Below, piece by piece: positions 18,449-27,580 of a DNA stretch of 64,000 nt (position 1 is its first letter; every line of letters starts with the position of its first letter). Below the pieces are notes generated by a model. The model did not search any database and was not told the origin of the DNA. It was given only the letters and a program-made list of their open reading frames with translations. Source of the stretch: Desmonostoc muscorum LEGE 12446. Its GTDB lineage: Bacteria > Cyanobacteriota > Cyanobacteriia > Cyanobacteriales > Nostocaceae. Both the position numbers and the translations under genes were made by a program. The stretch is from positions 1,178,001 to 1,242,000 of the forward strand of contig NZ_JADEXS020000001.1 of the NCBI RefSeq assembly GCF_015207005.2. Reading direction: 5' to 3'.

Positions 18449-18829
18449 CTCACTCTCCTAATTGTTATACAAATGAATAACGAAACTTGGTAATTATGTA
18501 GATTGTGTCGGTGATTGTTGATAATTAGTAGGGTCATGTTTATAAAATATTCGTAATTAACGATGATTTTTTAATAAACCGAACCCCTAAAATATAGGTA
18601 TTATCTGTCATACCAATAACTATAGAAGTCCTAAATTATAGGTGAGAACTAAGAAAATCTTTAATATCTGCAAAATAAAGATTTTTCTCTCCGTCAATTC
18701 TCACGAATCATATAGGATTTCTATAGCCCTCTTTCATCAAAGAGAGGTGAAATATTGAATCTTCTTTGGCTGTACCTCGAACATTCTTTAATTTATCCAA
18801 GACTAATGAAAGAGGGATAGCAACTGACC
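18449..18829. other. Gap between Hsp70-like and GrpE-like genes
   Basis: No gene. A short hairpin (CCTCTTT-CATC-AAAGAGAGG, about 18730-18752) and a second GAAAGAGGG near 18810 lie just after the Hsp70-like stop. They could weaken read-through into the GrpE-like gene, but no T-run follows. The GrpE-like gene may therefore have its own promoter here. Confidence 0.4.
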
Positions 18830-20539
18830 TTAATAACTAGATGAAAAGCGAATAGAAGTTTTGTACTCATTACCTGATGTACGATCTATTGCTTTTATCT
18901 TAATTTCTGTCTGTCCGAAATAATATTTTACTTCTACTATTCGGTCAAGACCTCCTGTCGTAAATGGCATTTCTACCAATAGTTCACCAAGCTTAGTTAC
19001 ACTTGGTTCATCAGTATAACGAACTTCCTTTTTTGAAGTAGAGAAAAACTTTAAGAGCATATTTTTCTGATTACAGTCTGTAGGTACATGTGTAGATGTA
19101 ATTTCCGCATCAACAGCTACTCTAGAGCCGATGTTAACCAGCGTGCTAAACCTATCCAAACACAAGTATTCTTTCAGGTCTGCTGCCCAAAATTTTTTGC
19201 CTTCTAGATCGACTCCTTCTTTAAACGTTGGCGTATAACTTACTCCATAAGTTAACCGACTTCGCCTTGCACGAATGACAGAAGGATTAACACCAAAAGA
19301 GGCTGCTCCTTTGAGAATAGCAACACCAGGACGTGGAGGCATAACAATTTTCTTGACTCTCTTGCCAAACTCCTTTTCTATACGCTGACGTAGTACAGGA
19401 GAAGTTGAGAATCCACCAACCAGAAACATAATGTCAACCCCTTGTTCTAACTTCCTGAACTCGCCTTCAATGGTAGAAACTAAACCATCTAAAGTGTGAC
19501 GAAAAATAGCCTCCATCGTCTCACGACTGAGATAAATGTTTTCATCATCTCCGTTTTGTTCATCAGCCAATCTTTTTAGAACTTCAGGCTTGTATTTGTT
19601 AATGAGATTATAAAGTTTTGTTTGAATGGGAAAGTATATTACATCGCCACTGGTTTCTGGGTCAAAACCGCATTTTGTTCGCTCCCATTCATTCAGCATT
19701 GCTAAAAAATTTACAGGCTCTTCGTCTTGGAATTTCACTATAAGTTCATCAGAAAGTTTTTCCCGTAAGTATTCCAAAAAGCTCTTGTCTACATACATAG
19801 AGCCAAATGGTCCGCCTGAACCGGGAGCTACCTCATCAAGTCCACCACCTTCTTTTACCTCATGGACAGTGATATCTAGCGTACCTCCACCAGCATCAAC
19901 GATCATCATCGTAGTACCTGGGGTGAGTGAGTTTTTATCAACTTCTTGGCAGTAGATAGCAGCCGCTTCTGGCTCTAATACTAAAAACAGACGTTCAGCT
20001 TCATCATCAGACGAACCAATCAGTCCAGCTTTTTGAGCAGCGCGGCGCATCAAATCTTTGTCTTCATCTTTCCAAATAGCTGGTATGGTCAAACACCATC
20101 GTATGTCTTCATCCTTTAATTCTCCAGATGTACTATTTTTTATTTCCTTCAGTGCCTCATCTTTAATGAGGCTGATATAATCGGCTATCAAATTAATAAC
20201 AGGAATTTTTTCTCCTGTACCATCATGGATAACATAGGGTCCATTTTTATCTCTTTCTCCTGAATGTAATGCCATTTTGAAGTTACGAGCAAAGAAAAAA
20301 TCTTTAGCTAGTCCCTTAGCTCGAAGTTCAGCTAGTTTTTTCATAGCTGTATAGCCCCAAGCCTGAATTTTACCTTCAGGAGAAATCAGCAGATGAGTGG
20401 CAGTTTTAGGATAGCTGCTGGGATTATCAGGCCAAATGTCGCGGAAGACAGAATCTTCCGATTCCTTGAACTTATAAGCAAAACCAGAACGAGATGTTCC
20501 AAAATCAATAGCAACGACTACTTGAAATGATGTGTTCAT
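18830..20539 (-). CDS. HSPA12-like Hsp70-family ATPase
   Basis: 569 residues from the ATG at 20539, which overlaps the upstream gene's stop in TCATGA. The actin-like ATPase motifs are present: VAIDFGTSRSGFAY (phosphate 1, residues 9-22), LEPEAAAIYC (connect), IVDAGGGTLDIT (phosphate 2, about 213-224) and FLVGGFSTSPVLRQRIE (adenosine, about 373). They are followed by PPRPGVAILKGAASFGVNP and RSRLTYGVSY. This layout resembles HSPA12-type Hsp70s rather than DnaK; a canonical peptide-binding domain and lid are not recognisable. The ATP-driven client cycle is inferred from family. Confidence 0.88.
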   Translation of the reverse strand: MNTSFQVVVAIDFGTSRSGFAYKFKESEDSVFRDIWPDNPSSYPKTATHLLISPEGKIQAWGYTAMKKLAELRAKGLAKDFFFARNFKMALHSGERDKNGPYVIHDGTGEKIPVINLIADYISLIKDEALKEIKNSTSGELKDEDIRWCLTIPAIWKDEDKDLMRRAAQKAGLIGSSDDEAERLFLVLEPEAAAIYCQEVDKNSLTPGTTMMIVDAGGGTLDITVHEVKEGGGLDEVAPGSGGPFGSMYVDKSFLEYLREKLSDELIVKFQDEEPVNFLAMLNEWERTKCGFDPETSGDVIYFPIQTKLYNLINKYKPEVLKRLADEQNGDDENIYLSRETMEAIFRHTLDGLVSTIEGEFRKLEQGVDIMFLVGGFSTSPVLRQRIEKEFGKRVKKIVMPPRPGVAILKGAASFGVNPSVIRARRSRLTYGVSYTPTFKEGVDLEGKKFWAADLKEYLCLDRFSTLVNIGSRVAVDAEITSTHVPTDCNQKNMLLKFFSTSKKEVRYTDEPSVTKLGELLVEMPFTTGGLDRIVEVKYYFGQTEIKIKAIDRTSGNEYKTSIRFSSSY

Positions 20540-22200
20540 GATATTTCCCAAAATAAAGTTGGCCCTTTCTTGTCTACTTTGATATCGCCTTGAAACTTGA
20601 GATTATGCCAAATACTCAATAGAGCATCAGCTTCAGCAAGAGAATTCTCTTTTCCTAGTGATGCTAAACATTGACTGAGCATATTCAAAAAATCTTCATC
20701 GGCTACATCTATAACTGACTTCATCAGCTGCGTATCTTCAATTGCTTCTAGTTGTGATATGCCATGTATCCCTAACCAAGATTGGATAGAGTAATTAACC
20801 TGTTCTTTAGCTAAAGAATTATCTGGTAAAAAGGCGAGATTCTTTGCTAATTGCAAACCCAATTCAGGAATTTGGTGAGAGCGTTCATCTTGCAATACTT
20901 CATATATAGAACGATAGCCCTCAACAACCCATTGCACTACTTCTACAACTATCTTATTGTCTGGGATATCTTGAAGTAAATCAGGTAATAATTTAGGTAA
21001 CAAAGGTGGTAATCCATAATGATTGAGATAATATGTGTCTATCAATAACCCAGATATCAAACAATTAGCTGTGATGATAACTTGGTAAAGTTCATGAATA
21101 TCTTTCTCGTTAATTGTGTACTTTAGACCTAATTGACTTATATCAATATCAGTCTTTTTTAACTCTTCTTCATCTTGAAGAAGCTGGAAATTTCTCTGGA
21201 TTTCTTGTCCATAAATTTTCTTAATTTCCTCTAAATTTTTTGCACTGGAATTTAACAATTTTTCTATGTGTTTTTGCCATTCCTTAGCTCTCTCTTTAGC
21301 AGAATCGAAAAGAATATCACGGTAAGGCATCTTAGAAATAATCGGTTCATAGAAATGTCGTTTTTGACCTAAGCCCCAATAAGCGACATTTAAGTTTAAA
21401 TAATTTGTCAATATTTCTGGTTCTAGAACTAAAATAGGATTAGAATTTAGCATTCCAAATAAAACTTTAATACTAGCCCCTCCGGAGAATCGCTCATTTT
21501 CCCAAGCTCCGTCTAAAAACTCGACCAGTCTTCCTTGATGATTATAATTTTTCAAAAAATCTTTCAAGGCTGTTACTAAATCTTCCTCTAGACTAGGAAA
21601 ACCTTTTGGAAATTTAGGAGGTGCAATGAAAACTTTGATTGGAATATATCCATCGTCTGGAGGAGATTCAAGAAGTTGTGTTGGTAATATTTTTAAAGGC
21701 CAGTTTTGAAAAATTTTTTGAATTTCAATCTGTTCTCTGGCTACTTTAATAGCTGTTTGGCGTTGGTAAGCAGCCATTTCTCTTTCAAATGCTTGCCTGT
21801 GGTTTTGTAATTCTAATTGCAAGCCTTGTTCCTGCTGAAGTCGCCATTTCTGAAACTTTATGCCTTCTTGATGTATGGCATAATCTACACTTTTTACAAA
21901 TTCTTGCAGCTTCATAGCATACTGATTATCCAATTGTGCTTTTTCTAAAGCACGTTCGTAAGAAACCTTAGCCTGATCTGCTTGAAAATCTTGACTTTCT
22001 TTGTGTCGCAAGTATCCAAGTTGTAACTCTGCTAGCCGCATTTCTTGGCGTTTCTCTTCTAAAGCAGCATTAGCAGCGATCGATAGTTGTGTATTCTCTG
22101 CCGTAGTGTCAGCCATATAGCTTCCTTGCACAACTACGCCTTTGAGAAGTTTACCTGTAGATTTTGCACATGAACCTAACCAGCTCAAAACTTTTTTCAT
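20536..22200 (-). CDS. Coiled-coil protein of unknown family, coupled to the Hsp70-like gene
   Basis: 554 residues; not recognised. Residues about 45-165 are Gln/Glu/Lys/Ala-rich and very probably coiled coil (ALEEKRQEMRLAELQLGYLR, QQEQGLQLELQNHRQAFERE). From about 180 comes a globular part starting IFQNWPLKILPTQLLESPPD, with PPKFPKGFPSLEEDL, WENERFSGGASIKVLFGMLN and a helical C-terminus ending GPTLFWEIS. The first 30 residues are mildly hydrophobic but not a clear signal peptide. Its stop overlaps the Hsp70-like ATG by 4 bp, implying translational coupling and a fixed ratio. A client-loading or scaffold partner of the Hsp70 is a guess. Confidence 0.75.
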   Translation of the reverse strand: MKKVLSWLGSCAKSTGKLLKGVVVQGSYMADTTAENTQLSIAANAALEEKRQEMRLAELQLGYLRHKESQDFQADQAKVSYERALEKAQLDNQYAMKLQEFVKSVDYAIHQEGIKFQKWRLQQEQGLQLELQNHRQAFEREMAAYQRQTAIKVAREQIEIQKIFQNWPLKILPTQLLESPPDDGYIPIKVFIAPPKFPKGFPSLEEDLVTALKDFLKNYNHQGRLVEFLDGAWENERFSGGASIKVLFGMLNSNPILVLEPEILTNYLNLNVAYWGLGQKRHFYEPIISKMPYRDILFDSAKERAKEWQKHIEKLLNSSAKNLEEIKKIYGQEIQRNFQLLQDEEELKKTDIDISQLGLKYTINEKDIHELYQVIITANCLISGLLIDTYYLNHYGLPPLLPKLLPDLLQDIPDNKIVVEVVQWVVEGYRSIYEVLQDERSHQIPELGLQLAKNLAFLPDNSLAKEQVNYSIQSWLGIHGISQLEAIEDTQLMKSVIDVADEDFLNMLSQCLASLGKENSLAEADALLSIWHNLKFQGDIKVDKKGPTLFWEIS

Positions 22201-22435
22201 TTCTGAATCTCCATTTCTTCGACTTATTTAATATCTGCATTAGATACTGACAAAAAATAAATTATCCAATCTTGTGGAGTGGGCAATATGAGCGCTTTTG
22301 CGGGCGGGCGAGACGCCCACCCCACAAGAAGTAGTTGAGTATTTTTTGATTTGTCAGTTCCTTACCAAGTGCCATTCATCTATTGCAATAAAAACTAGGC
22401 AGTATGGCATGGCGTTTTTGTCACACTCTTGACTG

Positions 22436-22930
22436 TTAAAGTCGGTCAACATTTACTACTGGAGATTGAATCTCTTGTACTTGGTTAGCAATGCGGTAAG
22501 TTACCACTGCTTTGACTTGCCCTTTCGTCGCATAACCAACCTTGTTTGTCAAACGAAAATCATTTACTGAGTTTTCTAATGGTTTGAGGCGAATTTCTTC
22601 TGGTGTGTCTTTTACTAGTTGGACATTACTATCGACTGCATCTTGAATTTGAATTTTTTCAATCACTAAGTCGGCATTTTCTTGTTTGGTATTTTCAATA
22701 TCGATAAATACAGTCGCAAATGCGATATCGCGATCGCTTTTAGCAGGCTGTCCTACTGGTGGTCGTTTCTCTTCTCTTGCCGTCAGTGTAACTTTTGCAA
22801 TTGAAATGCCATTGTGATTAGTCATATTTACCTCCATTGCAGGTAGAATATTTGACGCAACTACAGTACAGGAACAACTCACGATACCAACTATTAAAAC
22901 TAGGCAAAAAAATGTTTTATTCATGTTCAC
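22436..22930 (-). CDS. Small exported (probable lipo-)protein with predicted beta fold
   Basis: 164 residues from 22930, or 162 from the in-frame ATG at 22924 (MNKTFFCLVLIVG). The N-terminus is a signal sequence with a lipobox-like GIVSCSC. The mature part alternates strand-like segments (ISIAKVTLTARE, IAFATVFIDIENT, DLVIEKIQIQDA, GQVKAVVTYRIANQ), suggesting an immunoglobulin-like beta sandwich. It has the same direction as the calpain-like gene upstream (99 bp) and the coiled-coil gene downstream (235 bp). Function unknown. Confidence 0.65.
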   Translation of the reverse strand: MNMNKTFFCLVLIVGIVSCSCTVVASNILPAMEVNMTNHNGISIAKVTLTAREEKRPPVGQPAKSDRDIAFATVFIDIENTKQENADLVIEKIQIQDAVDSNVQLVKDTPEEIRLKPLENSVNDFRLTNKVGYATKGQVKAVVTYRIANQVQEIQSPVVNVDRL

Positions 22931-23028
22931 CGTTGCTCTGCATATCTTGTCTAAACACGCTGTTTTAGAAGGATAAAAAGTTAAGACATTGATTTATCCT
23001 TTCCAGCATTGCTTTAATTACTATTCAT

Positions 23029-24609
23029 TTAAAATATCCAAGCTCGTGAAAAAGATTCCTTAATTTGATCCCAGGTGAGTTCAGCATGTTGAACACCCCA
23101 AGGATTATGAACACTGAATTTATCATTTTGTGGGTTATATCTAACTACATAAGCATGATTAGCAACAATATTATTTTTTACTAAATCAGGTTTTGACTCC
23201 ATAGTAACTATTTCCCCAGATTTAATTTCAGAAATTATCTTATTTTCATCCTCATTATTTGGAGAAGTTAAGTCAAAGCGTTCCGAGGGTTGACCTGTAA
23301 TATGTTCTATTGCATCACCTGAGTAACCACCTTGAATTTCAACATAAGAGTTTTTTGCATTTTCTTGCTTAAGCCGACCAGATTCATTCATTTGAGCATA
23401 AGCTTTTTCTACCACAGCCACCCATAACTCATGCTTATTAGGGTCACTACCCCAATCTGCATAAACTGCCTTACCATTTTCAATTGTTGGTAGCTCACTG
23501 TTGACCGTAACGTAGTCAGGGATTAGCTTACCATTCTCATCTTCTCTAAAGAAGCGGACACTGTAAGTACCATCATTATTGTCTTTAATCATTTCCTTAA
23601 TTGTTTGAGGAGATTTTTCTGCTACAGCTGCTAAAGCGGCTAGGAGATAGCAGTCTCCAAGTTGTCCCTGTTCTACATCCTTAATGCCAACATCATTTTG
23701 AATATTAATATCGTATTGAAATAAGGAACCTTTAATCTTCTGGTAAGTAGGATAAGTAGGAGTTTTATCCTTGTTTGGTTCCTCGATTGGTTTAAGTTCA
23801 GGGTTCCCTTCACCCAAATACCACTTATCAATCAATTTATCCATTTGTTCGGCATTACTACCTGCGGAAAGGTTGCCTATTCCAGAGTGATCATTAGCAG
23901 GGTCGCCGTTGACGATTTTATTAGATAAAATACGTACATCTTCTGACATCCGTACTAAATTATCTTTGTCAACTATATTCCTTAAATCAGTCAATTCCTT
24001 TGCATCAATTTCACCACCATCTTTGGCCTCTCGCATGAGAGATATCATTTCTTGCCGATCTATTCCATCCTTAGAAACGGACTCACTAAATTTATGAGCT
24101 ATCCCAGGATCTTTTAAACTCTGAGTCAAATTGCTATGTGGGTTATGTGATGTGTCAGAATTTTGCTGCGAATAGGATTCGTTACCTAAAGATAGTTCGT
24201 AAGGATTTTGATGCGAGTATGAGTATTCATTCAAAGGTTGTTCGTAAGTATTTTGTTGCTGATATGATTTGGTATTGAAGGATTGATCGTAAGGATTCTG
24301 CTGCGAATATGAGTATTCATTCAAAGGTTCTTCATAATGATTTTGTTGTTGATATGATTCTGTATTGAAAGATTGCTTGTAATCATTTTGTTGCGAGTAT
24401 GAGAATTCATTTGAAGGTTGTTCATAATGATTTTTTGGGTGATATGATTCTGCCTTAAAAGATTGCTCATAACGATTTTCATGCTGATAAAATTCTGTAT
24501 TTGCTGGCTGTTCATTTGAATTTAAATGCAAGGATGAATCACTATCAAAAGATTGTTCAAATGAGTTTTCCTCAAAGGATAAGTCAAAAAGATTATCACC
24601 ATCATTCAT
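23029..24609 (-). CDS. Calpain-like (C2 family) cysteine protease with Tyr/Gln/Asn-rich N-terminal repeats
   Basis: 526 residues. The catalytic domain is at the C-terminus: GQLGDCYLLAAL with the nucleophile Cys near 319, NHAYVVRYN with the His near 485, and HNPWG with the Asn near 502, the C2-family triad. Residues about 40-150 are imperfect repeats of Y-x-Q-Q-N-x-Y-x-Q-x-F/L-N (for example SYQQQNTYEQPLNEYSYS), prion-like in composition. A middle segment (SKDGIDRQEMISLMREAKDG) looks EF-hand-like. No signal peptide is seen, so intracellular action or a non-classical export route is likely. It leads the operon-like run to the Hsp70 genes. Confidence 0.85.
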   Translation of the reverse strand: MNDGDNLFDLSFEENSFEQSFDSDSSLHLNSNEQPANTEFYQHENRYEQSFKAESYHPKNHYEQPSNEFSYSQQNDYKQSFNTESYQQQNHYEEPLNEYSYSQQNPYDQSFNTKSYQQQNTYEQPLNEYSYSHQNPYELSLGNESYSQQNSDTSHNPHSNLTQSLKDPGIAHKFSESVSKDGIDRQEMISLMREAKDGGEIDAKELTDLRNIVDKDNLVRMSEDVRILSNKIVNGDPANDHSGIGNLSAGSNAEQMDKLIDKWYLGEGNPELKPIEEPNKDKTPTYPTYQKIKGSLFQYDINIQNDVGIKDVEQGQLGDCYLLAALAAVAEKSPQTIKEMIKDNNDGTYSVRFFREDENGKLIPDYVTVNSELPTIENGKAVYADWGSDPNKHELWVAVVEKAYAQMNESGRLKQENAKNSYVEIQGGYSGDAIEHITGQPSERFDLTSPNNEDENKIISEIKSGEIVTMESKPDLVKNNIVANHAYVVRYNPQNDKFSVHNPWGVQHAELTWDQIKESFSRAWIF

Positions 24610-25080
24610 AATTTTTTACTCCATAGCTTGCTGTGATTTAAGGCTCAAAATTTTGACGTATTTATCTGAGGGACTATTTTTAGCTATTTCGTGCTAAGTC
24701 TTGATAAAATTTTGAACATATCTTCGTAAAGACGATATTTTGTTCTACAAAGCAAGCTTATAAGTTTCCAGAAATTCTCTGAATTTTTTCTAAAAAGATG
24801 TTTTCCAAGTGCAAGATATTTTGATACGAACAGAGAAAAACTCTATCGATTTGATTGGATAAAGCGCGTTGTGCTTGGATAATTCGGAAACCCTAAATCA
24901 CCTCGTTCCCAGAGCAACTTAGCTCAACATGGATGCTATTTAAACGCCCACGACGGAATGTTTAAGCAGTATTAGTAGGTGTAACATCGTATTACATAAA
25001 AGAAGCGATCGCCTCGCCTGATCGCATACCATTTCCAAAAATCTTTGGAACATACAAGTAAAACAGAGTATAAATCACCT

Positions 25081-25108
25081 GTAGGGGCGTACAGCTGTAC
25101 GCCCCTAC
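25081..25108. repeat. 28-bp perfect palindrome (GTAGGGGCGTACAG family)
   Basis: GTAGGGGCGTACAG followed by its exact reverse complement. The same core occurs at 6628-6647, and related hairpins (GGGCACAGC..GCTGTGCCC) occur at about 63219-63240. Confidence 0.8.
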
Positions 25109-25192
25109 ATATCTATCTGTATCGGGTATTTCGTGAACTGGTATGATATTCTCAAGACAGCGATCGCAGGCATACTTCATCGTTACAAATAT

Positions 25193-25280
25193 GACTTACG
25201 CAAAATATAACGAAAGTAGCGGTAATTCATGAATTACCGCAACGCTTGAATAAGGCTTTTGGTCACATCTTGCGTAAGTC
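25193..25280. mobile_element. Short inverted-repeat element (MITE-like, 88 bp)
   Basis: The ends are GACTTACGCAA (25193-25203) and its exact complement TTGCGTAAGTC (25270-25280). Inside is the palindrome GCGGTAATTCATGAATTACC with its last GC (25219-25240), a family also found inside the element at 47522-47773. It is non-coding, so any mobility would depend on a transposase elsewhere. Confidence 0.55.
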
Positions 25281-25354
25281 CTGAGAAAGCAAAAGCATTT
25301 CCTTTGTCTCTAATGGAGAACCGCAATATGAATTCTCAATTATGAATTTTTACT

Positions 25355-27451
25355 CTAAAGTCCGTTGCCAATCAAAATAAAAGGTGCCCAGTAGTATGGG
25401 TGACTAAAGTTACTAACTCGCGTTGCAGGTGTATTGTCATTTTTTGCCTTCGAGTTTCCTGTAATTAATGAAATTTGAGCTTGTCTTAGGGCTTCGGTTT
25501 TAGTCAGTTTCTCAGAAGAGAGAATATTATAAAAAGCACTCATTAGTGCTTGTGTACCACCATCATCCACAGACCATAACGAGGCGATGGCGGCTCTAGC
25601 GCCGGTTTGCTGCATTTGATAGCCAAAGCCCAAAATTTCTTCACCGTTACCTAATTTGCCTCCCAAGCCGGTTTCGCAGGCACTTAAGACTACTAAATCC
25701 ACATTGGGGAGTGACCAAGTGGCGACATTTCTAAAGTTAACGCGATCGCCATTCCCGAATAAAATAAATGAATCTTCTGGTTTACCCACCACAAAAGCTG
25801 CATGAGTCGCTAAATGGACAATTGTATAATCATCCATTTGGGGTACAGTAACTCCGGGGGTAAAAGCATCGTCTAAAAGCTTCTTAGTTTCAGGAACCGC
25901 CGCCGCTAAACTTTCCACTTCCCGCGTTGCAAAGGGCAAACCAGCGAAAGCAACCTGCCGATTCCCAACTTTGATTTGATAATTTCCTTTAGTAAAAGCA
26001 CCTGCTAAAACTCGCAAAGTAGATTGTTTTGGAGTGTTTAAATTAGTCAGGCTAGCAGATGTAATGTGATTGACACCAAAGCGCTGCACTAGCCATTGTT
26101 TGCCATCATATAAAGCAGTTAAAGGAATGTAGCGTAACTGATCATCTGGAGCGTAAATTAGAGTTTGTGTGCCTGAAAGTTTCAGGTCTTTTTCTATTGG
26201 TTTAATTAGCCAATTATACAATTGGCGTGCAGGTGCTTTGATATTTTGGCTGGGATTAATTAAAGCTTGGCGGAAATCTCCAATTGTTTCATGAAGATTT
26301 TCGCCTGTCACAGCAACAGTGCGGTGAATTGGTGGAGAATCAGGAGTTACTAATACCAATTCCAAGCTATCTTTTAAAATCAGTGGGTAGAGTAGTGCAG
26401 ATTTTTGGGGCAATCGCGCTAAATTATCTCGAATTTGATTGAGACTTTCTAAATCCAAATTTTGCCGTCTAGCTGTACGGCTAATTTGTTCTATCTGCGC
26501 TCTCACTAGAGGACTATCAAGAAATTTGTTAAATTCGTCCAAGAGTTGCTGTTGATTTAATACTAACTGTTCGATGCGTTGTTTTTGTTGTGACGATCGT
26601 TCTTGGAGAGGAATTTTTCGGAGTTTTGTTAATTCTTTACCCAATACAATAGCATTATCTACGGTTTGATCTAACTTGTGTTTAATTGGTTTTTCTTCTG
26701 CCACTATATCAATACCTTTAGCGGTACGTTGATTACCTGGGACATTTTGGAGATACTCCTCTAGTTCTTCAACTTTGAGTAAATCCATTGTGCGTTGCGC
26801 TTCAGGAATACGTTTTTGTTTGAGTAATCGTTCACCCAAAATCCGATATGTCTGACTAACAGTAATGCTGTAAGCATCTGGTTGTGGTGCAGTTAGTGTT
26901 GATGGATTCAAACGAGCTTTCTCACGATTAATTACGCAACCTTTGTAGAAAAGAATTGCTAACTCTCGTTTATTTTGGATATCGAATAAGTAACCTACAT
27001 TACTATAGGTTTTGCCAAGTCGGACTAGATCTCCGAGTTCTTTATTAATCAATATCGCTTGCTGATAAGATTGGAGTGCTTCGGAATACTTTCTTTGAGT
27101 TTGGTATACTCTGCCAATGTTGTTGAATGTTACAGCTTCCCAAGAACGCTCACCGTATTCTCTACTGATGGCTAATGCTTTTTCTAATCTTTGCAAAGCT
27201 TGTTGCGATTGACCTTGCTGAGATTGTTTGATAGCTTCTTCGTTGAGTCTTTCAATTTCTGAGAGTTGATTATTCTGGGGTAAAGCTTGAGCTTTTTCTC
27301 CCAAATGCCTAGACGCACAGCGGCTTGTCGTTAGACATCGCAACTTTGTATTCGTACTGACTTGGTGATTTTCTGGGTAGACCATCCCAAAACCTAGTAC
27401 ACTAAGTAGAGTCAAAGTTACAACACTAACATACCGGAGATTAGGCTGCAT
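25355..27451 (-). CDS. CHAT-domain (caspase-like) protein with TPR repeats
   Basis: 698 residues; GGGAG before the ATG. A signal-like N-terminus (VSVVTLTLLSVLGFGMVY) is followed by TPR repeats (AVTFNNIGRVYQTQRKYSEA, LQSYQQAILINKELG), a helical middle, and a C-terminal CHAT domain with VHLATHAAFVVGK (catalytic His, about residue 549) and VLSACETGLGG (catalytic Cys, about 590). CHAT peptidases belong to the caspase/separase clan. Residues about 35-55 (LRCLTTSRCASRHLGE) are coded by a dispersed repeat also found at 28995-29142. Same strand as the calpain-like and Hsp70 genes, but 745 bp away. Confidence 0.88.
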   Translation of the reverse strand: MQPNLRYVSVVTLTLLSVLGFGMVYPENHQVSTNTKLRCLTTSRCASRHLGEKAQALPQNNQLSEIERLNEEAIKQSQQGQSQQALQRLEKALAISREYGERSWEAVTFNNIGRVYQTQRKYSEALQSYQQAILINKELGDLVRLGKTYSNVGYLFDIQNKRELAILFYKGCVINREKARLNPSTLTAPQPDAYSITVSQTYRILGERLLKQKRIPEAQRTMDLLKVEELEEYLQNVPGNQRTAKGIDIVAEEKPIKHKLDQTVDNAIVLGKELTKLRKIPLQERSSQQKQRIEQLVLNQQQLLDEFNKFLDSPLVRAQIEQISRTARRQNLDLESLNQIRDNLARLPQKSALLYPLILKDSLELVLVTPDSPPIHRTVAVTGENLHETIGDFRQALINPSQNIKAPARQLYNWLIKPIEKDLKLSGTQTLIYAPDDQLRYIPLTALYDGKQWLVQRFGVNHITSASLTNLNTPKQSTLRVLAGAFTKGNYQIKVGNRQVAFAGLPFATREVESLAAAVPETKKLLDDAFTPGVTVPQMDDYTIVHLATHAAFVVGKPEDSFILFGNGDRVNFRNVATWSLPNVDLVVLSACETGLGGKLGNGEEILGFGYQMQQTGARAAIASLWSVDDGGTQALMSAFYNILSSEKLTKTEALRQAQISLITGNSKAKNDNTPATRVSNFSHPYYWAPFILIGNGL

Positions 27452-27580
27452 AACAAAACACTCCCTATACTCGGAAGTGTAAATCTTAAATCAAGAAGTC
27501 CTGGAACGCAATTAATTTTTAAACTACTCTATATTTATAAAATTTGTAGGTTCTGAAAATAAGTACCCAGAAACTTGAAA

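Larger units (their letters stand above)
24610..25354. other. Intergenic region with dispersed repeats
   Basis: No gene that I can support between the CHAT gene and the calpain-like gene. The 3' part holds a 28-bp palindrome and a short inverted-repeat element, listed separately. The promoter of the calpain-like gene should lie in 24620-24900, but I cannot pick one with confidence. Confidence 0.5.

Noticed and set aside
18830..20539. Considered as a ParM/MreB-like filament ATPase
   Set aside because: LEPEAAAIYC, GGFSTSPVLRQRIE and GAASFGVNP follow the HSPA12/Hsp70 pattern, and the protein is longer than actin-like filament proteins.
24321..24515. 64-codon minus-strand frame with N/I/M repeats
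   Set aside because: An alternative frame of the Tyr/Gln/Asn repeat region of the calpain-like protease.
24992..25180. 62-codon minus-strand frame with several Cys
   Set aside because: It crosses the 28-bp palindrome repeat, lacks a ribosome-binding site and resembles no family.
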